Below are positions 36,766-46,514 of a DNA stretch of 64,000 bases, piece after piece (within the stretch, counting starts at the first letter, position 1; every line of letters begins with the position of its first letter). A program made the translations under genes and the position numbers. The notes under the pieces were generated by a model. It was not told the origin of the DNA, did not search any database, and saw nothing but the letters and a program-made list of their open reading frames with translations. This DNA is from Picosynechococcus sp. PCC 7003 (GTDB lineage: Bacteria > Cyanobacteriota > Cyanobacteriia > Cyanobacteriales > MRBY01): contig NZ_CP016474.1 of the NCBI RefSeq assembly GCF_001693255.1, positions 2,870,661 to 2,934,660 on the forward strand, given 5' to 3'.

Positions 36766-38118
36766 TTAGGAACCAGCAGACTGTTGTAAGGCTTCCACCA
36801 CGCGACTAAGGCCAACGGAATTGGAGGCTTTAAACAAAAGGTGATCGCCGGGTTGCATATTTTCCTGTAAATGCGCAATTAAACTCCCGTGGTCGGAGAA
36901 ACAAAAACTCGGTACCTCTGGAGCACCCTGGGTGATCGCCTGGGCTTCGGGGTCATCCACCAACACATAGAGCTGATCGAGACCGAGGGCCTGGGCTTTT
37001 TCGCCCACCTGGATATGGAGCGCCTCGGAAAATTCTCCCAGTTCCTTCATCGTCCCTAGCACGGCAATGTGGCGATCGCCGGGGGTTTGTTTGAGCAGAT
37101 CAAGGGCCGCCAACATCGACTCTAGCCCCGCATTGTAGGTTTCATCTAACAGCACAATGTCATTGGGAAGCACAATGCGCTGCGATCGCCCTTTGGGCAT
37201 GGCCAGGGAAATTTCCGTCGTCAGACCCTGCCAACCAAAACCCAGCACTTGCATCACGCCCAGGGCTGCTAGGTAATTGAGGGCATTATGTTGGCCGGCG
37301 AGGGGCACCGGGAACACTTGATCGGTCACCTTCACTTGATCCGGCGCGACGTATTCCCCGTTTAAATCTCCCTGGCTAAAGCCGTAGCTGAGGGTTTCTC
37401 CTGACCAAACCGTCGCCGCCGTGGCCATCAGCAACTCATTATCCGCATTGAGAATCGCCACGCTATCCTTGGGCATAAATTCAAGCAGTTCACATTTGGC
37501 CTTGGCGATCGCCTCCCGGGATCCGAGGCGACCAATATGGGCTGTCCCAACATTGGTAATAATCCCAATAGTCGGCTGGGCAATTTCTGCGAGTCGAGCA
37601 ATTTCCCCTGGCCCCCGCATTGCCATTTCAATTACGGCAAAGTCATGGTCTGGGGTCAGGTTTAACAAGGTCTTGGGCACGCCGATTTCATTATTAAAGT
37701 TGGCCTCGGTTTTGAGAACGTTTCCCTGGGTGCCCAACACTCCCGCAATGAGTTCCTTCGTGCTGGTTTTGCCCACGGAACCCGTAATCCCAATCACCGG
37801 AATGTTGACCTGTTGCCGCCACCACGCGCCCAAATCCTGGTAAGCCCGCAGGGTATCGTTGACAATCCATTGGGGCAAATCCGTTTCCAGGGGCCGACTG
37901 GTAATGAGGGCGATCGCCCCGGCTTGGTGCGCTTGCTCAACATAATCATGGCCATCAAATTTTTCACCCACAAGGGCCACAAACACATTGCCCGGTTGTA
38001 AATCCCTCGTGTCCGTCGAAACGCCTGTGGCAGATTCAGGAGGGAGCTGCTGGGGCGATCGCCGTAGATTTTCCCCCAAGATTGCCGTCAACTGAGACAA
38101 CATCAACACAATCCCCAT
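36766..38118 (-). CDS. murF: UDP-N-acetylmuramoyl-tripeptide--D-alanyl-D-alanine ligase
   Basis: 450 residues from the ATG at 38116-38118; earlier or later ATG codons (38154, 38103) are possible. MurF adds D-Ala-D-Ala to the muropeptide precursor. The ATP loop is GITGSVGKTSTKE (GxxGKTxxK), and the N-terminal substrate-binding domain has STDTRDLQPGNVFVAL. The segment EMAMRGPGEIARL is the Mur central motif, and DETYNAGLESM is the NP-like segment, changed from the usual DxYNANP to a NAG form. Cytoplasmic. The upstream 378 nt are free of genes. Confidence 0.95.
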   Translation of the reverse strand: MGIVLMLSQLTAILGENLRRSPQQLPPESATGVSTDTRDLQPGNVFVALVGEKFDGHDYVEQAHQAGAIALITSRPLETDLPQWIVNDTLRAYQDLGAWWRQQVNIPVIGITGSVGKTSTKELIAGVLGTQGNVLKTEANFNNEIGVPKTLLNLTPDHDFAVIEMAMRGPGEIARLAEIAQPTIGIITNVGTAHIGRLGSREAIAKAKCELLEFMPKDSVAILNADNELLMATAATVWSGETLSYGFSQGDLNGEYVAPDQVKVTDQVFPVPLAGQHNALNYLAALGVMQVLGFGWQGLTTEISLAMPKGRSQRIVLPNDIVLLDETYNAGLESMLAALDLLKQTPGDRHIAVLGTMKELGEFSEALHIQVGEKAQALGLDQLYVLVDDPEAQAITQGAPEVPSFCFSDHGSLIAHLQENMQPGDHLLFKASNSVGLSRVVEALQQSAGS

Positions 38119-38496
38119 GACTTGAGTAACCCCACAAGAAACTTTCCTAGGCAATCTTACGGGATTTTGGGTCGCCCCTAGTGATATTTATCACCATCAT
38201 GGCGGCGGCGATCGCCTACATTATAAAGAGGTGTCCCGTGACAAAATTAGCAACAAATCCCCAGAAGCCCCGTAAACTCATAGACAATAATGTAAGCAAA
38301 TCCCAACGGTAGTAAAACCCTTTTGGAAAACCGTTGCCTTGAGCTTTACCAAGAAAACACAAAAGTCCGCACCTGTTCCTTGCCGTTGCCCCTTAAGATA
38401 GAAAAAAATCAATCAGTCCCTCTTAAATCTAATAGCCGCTCTCTGTCGTCCCTCGCCTTGTAATCAGCCTATCCCTTACCCAGTTCCCCGATTAGC
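38119..38496. other. Gene-free divergent region between murF and a hypothetical gene
   Basis: No gene apparent. A hairpin with a CAACGGT/ACCGTTG stem lies near 38306-38336, and a HIP1 octamer is at about 38209. Promoters of both flanking genes must lie here; I cannot place them with confidence. Confidence 0.4.
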
Positions 38497-39798
38497 GTGA
38501 CGAAAGTAACTCCCATCGCCTCTTATCTCCGGCAAACCAACTCCGCCGAACAAGAGCTGTATGACTATTTGATGCACGCCGTCCAGAGCCACACCCCCGA
38601 TGAGCTGCTCCAGGAATTTAGGCAATTTCTCCTTGAAGGACGCCAGGCACCGACCCCCGAACTCCACCAGGCCCTCATCACCATCCTCAAAACCCCCGGC
38701 GTCGAAGAAGATTTTAAATTTATCCTGAACCGCTGCTGCCACATCATTATCAACCGCTGGCAAATCCACCCCCAGCTCCAAAAATCTATTCCTCGGTTGG
38801 TTGAGCTGTTTGAATCTATCCCGCCACCGAGCATTTCTACCCCCCGCCTCACAAAATTACATCGCCAATTAGTCGCGGACTTTAACACCTCCGAACAATA
38901 TCTCACCCTGCAACGGTTAGCGCGGGTGGTGGAAGACAACGATAGTAAAAAGAAATTTACCTGGAATGATCAAAGCGTTTCAGTCGGCCAACTCATCCAA
39001 CGCTATCCCTATCTATACGAACATTGCCTGCTCAGTGAAGATAGCAGCTTCGAACACCAGCAGACCGTCCGCCAGGTGCAAGCAAGGATTCAACGGGCCT
39101 TTGAGTTAGACCTTTCGAAATATGTCATGTATCAGGTGCGTTTGGCTCAGTTAGCCCGCCGCAAACATTCGATTCAAGATGCGAAACAAATGCTCCAGGG
39201 GGTGCAAAATCCCACTCTATTAACGGAACGAGAGTTGGGAACCGCCCTGAAGTATTTTGTGGGGAAACCAGAGCGGGGCCATAGCTACCGGGACTTGTCC
39301 CAATATTTTTTACGCCGGACAACGGAAATTCTCTCCTATGAAGACTTTAAGCATGAGCTATTTAGCTACTTGATTTCTAGCGTCGATCAAAAGTATGGCA
39401 AGTTGCAGTTTAACCAAAAGCTCTACCAAAAGCTGCAAACCATGTTGCCGAACTATGATCACCAGAAACCGAATGAGTTATTGATGATGCGCACGGCCAG
39501 TCAATTGCTGAATTTTCTCATTGTGGAGAGTCCCCAGCGTCCAGAGCATTACGTCTTTGTGGATATGATTACCAACCTTGGCCCGACGGTGACGGTGGCG
39601 TTGCTCTTAAAACTGGTATTGATGTGCAGTAAGGCGAAACCCCACCTTGAAAGGCGTTTTTCAATTCTCTTTAGTCACTACGAATCCCAATCCCAAGAGG
39701 GGGTACCTTGGTTGATCAAATCCCTAGAAAACCTCCACATTGCCCTCAGTGTGCATTTTGGTGATGCGGATGTGTCGTTCCTCAAGCAAATTATGTAA
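38497..39798 (+). CDS. Conserved cyanobacterial protein of unknown function
   Basis: 433 residues with a GTG start at 38497. It is soluble, mostly helical, and rich in Gln, Leu, Arg and His, with no signal sequence or membrane segment. Segments such as YLMHAVQSHTPDELLQEFRQFLLEG (about 23-47) and LSQYFLRRTTEILSYEDFKHELFSYL (about 268-293) look like helical-repeat structure. I recognise no catalytic motif. It seems to be a conserved cyanobacterial hypothetical. Convergent with a universal stress protein gene. Confidence 0.7.
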   Translation: MTKVTPIASYLRQTNSAEQELYDYLMHAVQSHTPDELLQEFRQFLLEGRQAPTPELHQALITILKTPGVEEDFKFILNRCCHIIINRWQIHPQLQKSIPRLVELFESIPPPSISTPRLTKLHRQLVADFNTSEQYLTLQRLARVVEDNDSKKKFTWNDQSVSVGQLIQRYPYLYEHCLLSEDSSFEHQQTVRQVQARIQRAFELDLSKYVMYQVRLAQLARRKHSIQDAKQMLQGVQNPTLLTERELGTALKYFVGKPERGHSYRDLSQYFLRRTTEILSYEDFKHELFSYLISSVDQKYGKLQFNQKLYQKLQTMLPNYDHQKPNELLMMRTASQLLNFLIVESPQRPEHYVFVDMITNLGPTVTVALLLKLVLMCSKAKPHLERRFSILFSHYESQSQEGVPWLIKSLENLHIALSVHFGDADVSFLKQIM

Positions 39799-39813
39799 AG
39801 GGGATAAGGCTCG

Positions 39814-40374
39814 TTATTTGCGGTGTTTGGGGGATTTTTCTGGGGTTTGTTGGGGATGCTGCACGACGAGAACAGAGCAGGGGGCATGGTGGAGTACGTA
39901 GCTGCTGACACTACCCAAAAAGACTTCTCCTAGACCGGTTAAACCCCGACGTCCGAGGATGATGAGGTCGGCTTGTTGGTCTTTGGCGATCGCACAAATG
40001 GCTTCGCTCGGATCACCGATTTGTTGGTGGATGGTGCTCGCAATCCCCTGGGTGCGAGCTTGGTAAGCAAGATTTTGGAGCCAATGATCGACGTTGTTGA
40101 GGTGCTGCTGGAATTGTTCTTCTTGGAGGGCGATCGCCGTTGAATCGATCATGCCCCCATAGGCCGCGAGGGAGCCAATTTCGGGCATGGCCACAGGTTG
40201 GGGCTGGACGCAGTGAAAAATGGTGAGAGCCGCTTGGAACTTTTCGGCAAAATTGAGAGCCTGGGCAAAAATGCTGGGATCTTCGGTGCGATAGTCAAGG
40301 GCGACAAGAATTTTTTGGATAGCTGTCGTCTGGGGCTCCGGAATAGCGGTTTGGGCAGATGGGGTCGGTAACAT
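39814..40374 (-). CDS. Universal stress protein (UspA family)
   Basis: 186 residues with an N-terminal extension of about 18 residues before ILVALDYRTEDPSIFAQAL. The C-terminal ATP-binding pattern G-2x-G-9x-G(S/T) is present as GRRGLTGLGEVFLGSVSSYVLHHAPCSVLVV. This makes it an ATP-binding Usp. A short tail rich in Pro and Lys ends the protein. The trigger is unknown; Usp proteins respond to many stresses. It is divergent from the ndhCKJ region. Confidence 0.92.
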   Translation of the reverse strand: MLPTPSAQTAIPEPQTTAIQKILVALDYRTEDPSIFAQALNFAEKFQAALTIFHCVQPQPVAMPEIGSLAAYGGMIDSTAIALQEEQFQQHLNNVDHWLQNLAYQARTQGIASTIHQQIGDPSEAICAIAKDQQADLIILGRRGLTGLGEVFLGSVSSYVLHHAPCSVLVVQHPQQTPEKSPKHRK

Positions 40375-40884
40375 AGCAGTGTCCTCCGACAGTGACGATA
40401 AAAGCAGTGCCTTTCTACTTCCAGTGTGTCATTCCATCGAGAAAATCCCGGCGCTTTGAGAGAAAAATTTATGTTGTGGCGGTCGTCCTAGATTATGGCT
40501 GGAGTACTGGTTAGTTCTCGATAGACGAATTCACAATGGGAAACAAAATAATCAATGCAGCGACTGCACTCGGCGACAGAGGATGTCTTGCTAAGAAAAA
40601 AGACGCTAGCCTTTTCCAAAAAGTAGAAAATCATCTGGGAGCGCTTGGGCTATTGGTTCACCATTACAATGCATCCTTACAGCTTTCGCTGGATACAAAG
40701 AAGGCGATCGCCTCTGATGCAAAAGGGTTCCAACCCTCAATTTTTTACAATCGCTTTCTCCGACTAAAACCCTCACTTATGTCATTGATTAGGAGCATCT
40801 ACTTATGATCCCGCCGGGATAGGTTTTATACTGGATAGGACATAAAAATTCCAAGTCAAAAAACTGCGAGGTATTACAACACCA
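40375..40884. other. Region upstream of ndhCKJ with no convincing gene
   Basis: One 90-codon frame (40536-40808) lacks a clear ribosome-binding site and shows no familiar protein features, so I leave it as uncertain. The ndh promoter and the long leader of ndhC are expected here. A GATCCCGCCGGGAT palindrome at about 40808-40821 is visible. Confidence 0.4.
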
Positions 40885-41247
40885 GTGTTTGTCCTCTCCG
40901 GCTATGAATATTTCCTAGGCTTTCTCATCGTCAGTAGCCTAGTCCCGATCCTTGCTCTCACCGCATCGAAACTACTGCGCCCTAAAGGGGGCGGGCCTGA
41001 ACGTAAAACTACCTATGAATCAGGGATGGAACCCATCGGCGGCGCGTGGATTCAATTTAATATCCGCTACTACATGTTCGCCCTGGTCTTCGTTGTCTTC
41101 GACGTGGAAACCGTTTTCCTTTACCCATGGGCGGTGGCCTTTAACCAACTCGGCCTCCTTGCCTTTGTTGAAGCCCTCATTTTTATCGCAATCCTCGTGA
41201 TTGCCCTTGTGTACGCCTGGAGAAAAGGAGCCCTTGAATGGTCATGA
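40885..41247 (+). CDS. ndhC: NDH-1 subunit 3
   Basis: 120 residues with a GTG start at 40885. Three membrane helices (about 8-28, 63-83 and 90-112). The conserved loop [39 protein letters not shown] is typical of NuoA/NdhC, including the D and E in FDVETVF. It belongs to the membrane arm of the thylakoid NAD(P)H-like (ferredoxin-using) dehydrogenase for respiration and cyclic electron flow. It overlaps ndhK by 10 nt in the conserved ndhC-ndhK-ndhJ order. Confidence 0.96.
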   Translation: MFVLSGYEYFLGFLIVSSLVPILALTASKLLRPKGGGPERKTTYESGMEPIGGAWIQFNIRYYMFALVFVVFDVETVFLYPWAVAFNQLGLLAFVEALIFIAILVIALVYAWRKGALEWS

Positions 41248-41969
41248 ATCCGACATCCTTTGAACAACAGCAAACCGAAAAACTGCTCAACCCCATGGGG
41301 CGATCGCAGGTCACCCAAGATCTCTCTGAGAATGTCATCCTCACCACCGTTGATGACCTCTACAACTGGGCGCGTCTCTCTAGTTTGTGGCCGCTCCTGT
41401 ATGGGACAGCCTGCTGTTTTATCGAATTTGCCGCCCTCCTTGGCTCCCGCTTTGACTTCGACCGCTTTGGCCTTGTGCCCCGTTCTAGCCCTCGCCAGGC
41501 AGATCTAATCCTGGTCGCCGGTACCGTCACCATGAAAATGGCTCCGGCCTTGGTCCGTCTCTACGAAGAAATGCCCGAACCGAAATATGTGATCGCCATG
41601 GGCGCTTGCACCATTACCGGCGGTATGTTCAGTAGCGACTCCACCACCGCTGTCCGGGGCGTGGATAAGCTGATTCCGGTGGATCTCTATATTCCCGGTT
41701 GTCCCCCCAGACCAGAGGCAATTATTGATGCCATTATCAAATTGCGCAAAAAAGTCTCTAACGAAACCATCCAAGAGCGCTCTTTAAAAACGGAACAGAC
41801 CCACCGCTACTACAGCACCGCCCACAGCATGAAAGTAGTAGAGCCGATTCTCACAGGGAAATATCTGGGCATGGATACCTGGAATAACCCCCCGAAAGAA
41901 CTCACCGAAGCGATGGGAATGCCTGTTCCCCCTGCACTGCTAACCGCGAAAAATAGAGAGGAGGCCTAA
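41238..41969 (+). CDS. ndhK: NDH-1 subunit K (PSST/NuoB-like, iron-sulfur N2 site)
   Basis: 243 residues. The cysteine ligands of cluster N2 are seen in [10 protein letters not shown], in MGACTITGG and in IPGCPPRPE. It belongs to the hydrophilic connecting module that passes electrons to plastoquinone. It has a longer C-terminus than NuoB, as usual in cyanobacteria. The ATG at 41238 has an AAAGGAG seven bases upstream and overlaps the end of ndhC. ndhJ follows 3 nt downstream. Confidence 0.97.
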   Translation: MVMNPTSFEQQQTEKLLNPMGRSQVTQDLSENVILTTVDDLYNWARLSSLWPLLYGTACCFIEFAALLGSRFDFDRFGLVPRSSPRQADLILVAGTVTMKMAPALVRLYEEMPEPKYVIAMGACTITGGMFSSDSTTAVRGVDKLIPVDLYIPGCPPRPEAIIDAIIKLRKKVSNETIQERSLKTEQTHRYYSTAHSMKVVEPILTGKYLGMDTWNNPPKELTEAMGMPVPPALLTAKNREEA

Positions 41970-41972
41970 GCG

Positions 41973-42497
41973 ATGGCAGAAGAAAATCAAAACCCCACCC
42001 CCGAAGAAGCCGCCATTGTTGAGGCGGGTGCTGTCTCTCAATTATTGGCAGAAAATGGCTTTAGCCATGAATCTCTAGAGCGGGATCACTCCGGTATCGA
42101 AATGATTAAAGTAGATGCTGAGCTTCTGATTCCCCTCTGTACGGCTCTCTATGCTTTTGGCTTTAATTATCTCCAATGTCAAGGGGCCTATGATCTAGGG
42201 CCAGGCAAAGAATTGGTGAGCTTCTACCATTTGCTGAAAGTCGGGGACAACGTGACCGACCCAGAAGAAGTCCGCGTCAAAGTATTTCTACCGCGAGAAA
42301 ATCCGGTGGTGCCTTCGGTGTATTGGATTTGGAAAGGAGCCGACTGGCAAGAGCGCGAAAGCTATGATATGTACGGCATTGTCTATGAAGGGCACCCCAA
42401 CCTAAAGCGGATTTTGATGCCAGAAGATTGGATCGGCTGGCCGCTGCGGAAAGACTATGTCTCCCCTGACTTTTACGAACTCCAGGACGCTTACTAA
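41973..42497 (+). CDS. ndhJ: NDH-1 subunit J (30-kDa/NuoC-like)
   Basis: 174 residues. The family signature is [38 protein letters not shown]. Part of the hydrophilic arm of NDH-1 with NdhK. The start lies 3 nt after ndhK, with a GAGGAGG upstream. A terminator follows 39 nt after the stop, which closes the ndhCKJ operon. Confidence 0.96.
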   Translation: MAEENQNPTPEEAAIVEAGAVSQLLAENGFSHESLERDHSGIEMIKVDAELLIPLCTALYAFGFNYLQCQGAYDLGPGKELVSFYHLLKVGDNVTDPEEVRVKVFLPRENPVVPSVYWIWKGADWQERESYDMYGIVYEGHPNLKRILMPEDWIGWPLRKDYVSPDFYELQDAY

Positions 42498-42535
42498 GGT
42501 CTACTGAACAGTATTGACGGCTTGGAATTCGCTGC

Positions 42536-42563
42536 AACACCTCCTAGATGGGGGTGTTTTTTT
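42536..42563 (+). terminator. Rho-independent terminator of ndhCKJ
   Basis: The stem AACACCTCC/GGGGGTGTT (42536-42544, 42550-42558) with one G-T pair is followed by a T run. Confidence 0.82.
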
Positions 42564-42664
42564 GTGCTGTACCTTGAGAGAAACTACAACATTTTCTGAA
42601 CTTTTAGGTAAATGGCTCAACGGCGTTGCATACCATTTGAAGTAAGACTCCTGAGGATTTAGGT

Positions 42665-43588
42665 ATGGCCATGGGTATCAAAAAGGCGATCGCCACTTTT
42701 TTTATGAGTACAGCACTTCTTCCCCTAGGCTTCAGCACCGCTGCCCAGGCTGAAGTCGTAACCCTAGAATTTGATTACGAAACCCCCGATCACTCTGGAA
42801 CCATTACCAGTCAGGGAGTAACAGTAAATCTCAGTTACGCCGAGCAAACCAATCCAGAAGGTTGGAGCAACTATATCCCGACTTTGACCATTCAGGCAGA
42901 CGAGCAAGAGGTTTTACGGCTGACAGAGGACAGTTCCTTTATGATGTACAGCCTGGTGCAAATTGCGGAGATGGATTCTAACAATAACTTCCCGGAGGTG
43001 ATTTTTTCCCAATATTCCGGCGGTGCCCATTGCTGTGCCATGGTCAAAATCTTCACCCAAGATCCCGACAGCAATACCTGGGAAGTGGTCGATGTAGGGG
43101 CCTTTGATGGTGGGCCAATTCCCGTCGAAGATCCCGATGACAATGGTATTTATGAATACGTGACCAGTGATAATCGGTTTCTCTATCGCTATAGCAGCTA
43201 TGCTGGCAGTTTTCCGCCCGTGCAAGTTTGGCAGCTAGACGGTTTAACCTTACAGGATGTGTCCCAAGAACAACGGTTTCATCCCCTCCACCAGGAACGA
43301 CTCCAAGCCATGTGGGCCTCAATTCAAAATGCAGAAACAGAAGGCTATGAAGTGAATGGGATGCTGGCGGGCTATGTGGCGACGAAGGCAGTCCTCGGTG
43401 AAACCCAAGCGGGCTGGAATTTAATGCTCAATCGTTACGACAGAACCAGTGATTGGGGCCTCGAAGAATGTCGGGGCAATTTTGATGATCAGGGCAATTG
43501 TGAAGGGGGCTTGTTGACCTACGATTCTTTCCCCGCCGCCCTCGAAGCATTTTTAGAAGAAGCGAATTATTTAACTGCACCACTCTAA
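42665..43588 (+). CDS. Secreted protein of unknown function
   Basis: 307 residues. A signal peptide (about 1-30) ends at AAQA. The middle is beta-rich, acidic and aromatic, with a HCCAMVKIF segment (paired cysteines) and an ALFDGG/VGAFDGG-like loop. The C-terminal part (about 215-305) has two further cysteines (LEECRGNFDDQGNCEGG) and could be a small helical domain related to lysozyme-inhibitor or similar modules; this is a guess. Located between ndhJ and the porin gene with its own spacing. No function assigned. Confidence 0.6.
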   Translation: MAMGIKKAIATFFMSTALLPLGFSTAAQAEVVTLEFDYETPDHSGTITSQGVTVNLSYAEQTNPEGWSNYIPTLTIQADEQEVLRLTEDSSFMMYSLVQIAEMDSNNNFPEVIFSQYSGGAHCCAMVKIFTQDPDSNTWEVVDVGAFDGGPIPVEDPDDNGIYEYVTSDNRFLYRYSSYAGSFPPVQVWQLDGLTLQDVSQEQRFHPLHQERLQAMWASIQNAETEGYEVNGMLAGYVATKAVLGETQAGWNLMLNRYDRTSDWGLEECRGNFDDQGNCEGGLLTYDSFPAALEAFLEEANYLTAPL

Positions 43589-43783
43589 CGATAGAAAAAT
43601 AATCAAAATCTAACATTTCATAATTTTGGTGATCGCCATTGTGGATTTCCGCTGATTAAGACCTGACGACAAGACAATCACTTTATTGAAAAAATTAAAT
43701 CTTCCTATGGAGTGATGAAGTGCTTAGTCGCCGCCCGTAACATACACGTAGCACATAATCATTCAAAATTAGTGTGCCAATTT

Positions 43784-43794
43784 GTGTGAGGAGT
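43784..43794 (+). promoter_or_regulatory. Putative Yfr1 sRNA target site over the porin Shine-Dalgarno
   Basis: The sequence GTGTGAGGAGT is the exact reverse complement of the conserved, unpaired ACTCCTCACAC motif of the cyanobacterial sRNA Yfr1. It overlaps the GAGGAG ribosome-binding site and ends 5 nt before the porin ATG. In Prochlorococcus, Yfr1 is known to pair with porin (som) mRNAs at this place and block translation. Confidence 0.75.
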
Positions 43795-43799
43795 CCTCT

Positions 43800-45845
43800 A
43801 TGAAAACATCGATAGCCCTTTGGCGTGCTTTACCCATTGCTGCAGCTGCAGCGGGGATGTCCATGGCTGGCACCAGTACAGCCCAAGCAAATACAGCACT
43901 TCTTGATCAAATCAATCACTACACTCAAGATGACCTTGCCCAGGTTAATAGCGTTTTCCAACTCAGCGATGTCTCTCCCTCTGACTGGGCTTTTGATGCA
44001 CTGCGTAATCTCGTTGAAAACTACAACTGTATTGTTGGTTATCCCGATGGCACATTTCGTGGCGATCACTCTCTCAGTCGTTATGAATTTGCCGCTGGTC
44101 TGAACGCTTGTTTACAACAAATCGAGCGCATGATCCAAAGTGGCGGCTCCGAAGTAACCCCAGAAGATCTCGCTGCCCTCCGTCGCTTGATCAACGAATT
44201 TGAAGCAGAATTAGCCACCTTAGGTGCTCGCGTTGATGAGCTTGAAGGTCGCGTTGAATTTCTCGAAGATCACCAGTTCTCCACCACCACGAAACTGAAA
44301 GGAGAAGTCATTTTTGCAGTGACCGATGCTTTCGGTGATACAAACCCCCTTGATGACTCCCTGACTTTCTACACTGAACGAGTCAGAGAAGATGGTGGTG
44401 AGGGAGGTGAAGGAGGTGAAGGCGGAGAACAGGGAGGTGGTAACCCTAACTCAATTCCCCTACGCCTCGGTGAACTTGTGCTTCCTGTCGATGCAAATCC
44501 CCCCACTAATCCCCGTTGGGGTGCCATCATTGGCGAGGGTCAGTCGGCGAGGGCAGTCCGTTCTCGGATTAATCTGCTTCTGATCGAAGAGAGCGAACTC
44601 ATTCGAGATTTTGGCGAAACAGGTAATCCATTTTTCAAGGGAATCGATGCTTACCAAGGTACAGGGGGCGTAATTGCTTTCCTGAATGATGTAGAAAATC
44701 TCTTAACGGATCCCCGCGTCAACGATGTCGCTCAAAATGTTGGTGGCCCTGACCCGCTCACCGAGGAAGAACTTGATACCATCAAGACACAATTCAAAGA
44801 TTACTTCAGTGAGCAGACTGTTGATGATGATGACACGCAAACGGTTTTCCAAGATCGAGTTCGTCTCACCTTAGAAACCAGTTTTACCGGGAAGGATAAA
44901 TTGATTACGCGTCTTGCGGCAGGCAATGCAGAGGCATTGCTGGATTCTTCTGCGGGAGGCATGGGTCTACAAACATTTAACCTCGGCAATACTGGCAGCA
45001 ATGATGTTATTGTCGATTGGCTCGCCTACTACAGACCGTTGGGTGAAAAGGGCAACCTTTACATTGCGGCAACGGGTGGGATCCATAGTGATTATGTAAA
45101 CAACACCTACAACCCCTATTTTGAAGACTTTGATGGTGGTAATGGTGCCCTGTCTACCTTTGCCTCAGAAAGCCCCATTTATCGTATCGGCGGTGGTGCG
45201 GGGGCCGCGTTGAGCTTCAATTTCTCTGACAGTATTGGCGCAAGTCTTGGCTATCTGGCCGATAATGCGGCAGATCCGACGGAAGGCAATGGCCTCTTCA
45301 ATGGTGAATATGCGGCTCTGGCTCAACTAGATTTTAATCTTGGCGATCGCCTTGGTTTAGGTTTGACCTATGTCAACAGCTACCACACGGGGGGGAATGC
45401 CATTTTTGATGCAGGCGGCGGTACCCCAGTCGTTGGGACTTTATTCGGGAACTATGTCGATACCACCGTTGAGGCCAACAGCTACGGTGCACAACTCGCC
45501 TTCAATCTTTCCGACAGAATTTCCTTGAGTGGTTTCGGGATGTATACCGATGCTAATGATGTGGAAATCTACAGCTATGGTGGCGGAATCGCGTTTGCTG
45601 ACCTAGGCAAAGAAGGTAATGTTCTTGGTATTTTTGCTGGTGCACCTCCCTACAGTGATGGTGAATCTGGCGGCCTTCTACGTGATAATAAAACACCACT
45701 CCACATTGAGGGCTTTTATAAGTACCAAATCAATGACAATATCTCAATTACACCGGGTGTGATTTGGCTGAATAATTCTGCTGAAGGTGCTTTTGGTGAA
45801 GATAGTGCCTGGATCGGCACCCTTAGAACAACGTTTACCTTCTAA
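43800..45845 (+). CDS. SOM-type iron-uptake porin with SLH domain
   Basis: 681 residues from the ATG at 43800. The signal peptide (about 1-32) ends in AQAN. An SLH domain (about 48-105: DVSPSDWAFDALRNLVENYNCIVGYPDGTFRGDHSLSRYEFAAGLNACL) binds the cell-wall layer. A short coiled coil (about 115-155) leads to an OprB-like beta-barrel of about 500 residues that ends in TLRTTFTF, with C-terminal Phe as outer-membrane sorting signal. A glycine/glutamate repeat (EGGEGGEGGEQ) at about residues 200-213 probably forms a loop. The mRNA leader carries a perfect Yfr1 site. Confidence 0.92.
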   Translation: MKTSIALWRALPIAAAAAGMSMAGTSTAQANTALLDQINHYTQDDLAQVNSVFQLSDVSPSDWAFDALRNLVENYNCIVGYPDGTFRGDHSLSRYEFAAGLNACLQQIERMIQSGGSEVTPEDLAALRRLINEFEAELATLGARVDELEGRVEFLEDHQFSTTTKLKGEVIFAVTDAFGDTNPLDDSLTFYTERVREDGGEGGEGGEGGEQGGGNPNSIPLRLGELVLPVDANPPTNPRWGAIIGEGQSARAVRSRINLLLIEESELIRDFGETGNPFFKGIDAYQGTGGVIAFLNDVENLLTDPRVNDVAQNVGGPDPLTEEELDTIKTQFKDYFSEQTVDDDDTQTVFQDRVRLTLETSFTGKDKLITRLAAGNAEALLDSSAGGMGLQTFNLGNTGSNDVIVDWLAYYRPLGEKGNLYIAATGGIHSDYVNNTYNPYFEDFDGGNGALSTFASESPIYRIGGGAGAALSFNFSDSIGASLGYLADNAADPTEGNGLFNGEYAALAQLDFNLGDRLGLGLTYVNSYHTGGNAIFDAGGGTPVVGTLFGNYVDTTVEANSYGAQLAFNLSDRISLSGFGMYTDANDVEIYSYGGGIAFADLGKEGNVLGIFAGAPPYSDGESGGLLRDNKTPLHIEGFYKYQINDNISITPGVIWLNNSAEGAFGEDSAWIGTLRTTFTF

Positions 45846-45974
45846 GGTTTTGATCGGAGCAGTACGACTCTAGTTTCTCTAGTTTTTCCGAACACATTCA
45901 ACTTAAATCATTGGTCTCATCTTTGGGTGGGGCTTTTTTTTGCTCTGGGGGCGCACAGGTATTTATTTTTGAGC

Positions 45975-46457
45975 TCAAAGTTTTTTGATATAGGCAAGGT
46001 CACAGCGGGTGGTTTCGACATCGGTGATCGGTTGATAGCCTTGGCTTTCGTAGAGTTGAACGGCTTCCTTGAGGACAGTGACGGTTTCGATCCAGATTTC
46101 TTCAAAGCCCCGGTTGGCGATCGCCTTTTCGAGTTCTGCTAGGAGATACTTCCCTAAGCCCTGGCCCCGCACTTCAGGCAGAAGATACATTTTGCGGATT
46201 TCCACGGCCTGATTGCCTTTCGGTATGGGGTAGTAGGCGGCGGTACCAACGATTTTTCCGGCCTGCTCGATAACCCAAAATTCACCGCCCTGTTGCCAAT
46301 AATATTTTTCGATCTCAAATAATTCCTGGTCGGCCCCTTCCGGTTCCCAAGGTAAACCGTATTCGATTAAAACCTGTTCGATGACTTTGGCGGCGGTGTG
46401 GCGATCGCCTGTTTGCCAATCCCGTACCCAAAATTTATCTCGCCAAACTTGATCCAT
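45975..46457 (-). CDS. GNAT-family N-acetyltransferase
   Basis: 160 residues. The acetyl-CoA motif A is EIRKMYLLPEVRGQGLGKYLLAELEKA (about 85-111), with the R/Q-x-x-G-x-G/A pattern RGQGLG. Motif B follows as QLYESQGYQPI. The substrate cannot be told from sequence. It lies on the minus strand after the porin gene and 58 nt from a pseudo-receiver gene in the same direction. Confidence 0.88.
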   Translation of the reverse strand: MDQVWRDKFWVRDWQTGDRHTAAKVIEQVLIEYGLPWEPEGADQELFEIEKYYWQQGGEFWVIEQAGKIVGTAAYYPIPKGNQAVEIRKMYLLPEVRGQGLGKYLLAELEKAIANRGFEEIWIETVTVLKEAVQLYESQGYQPITDVETTRCDLAYIKKL

Positions 46458-46514
46458 GGTGCTGAGCCGTAACCTGAAGCGAAGTCATTATGCCATGGTT
46501 TTTTGCTCTGGGAC

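Noticed and set aside
40536-40808. 90-codon frame upstream of ndhC
   Set aside because: No ribosome-binding site or recognisable protein features; possible but not supportable as a gene.
44390-44440. Glycine/glutamate triplet repeat in the porin as a possible frameshift hotspot
   Set aside because: The repeat units are 9 nt and in frame, so length changes would keep the frame; it is best seen as a flexible loop.
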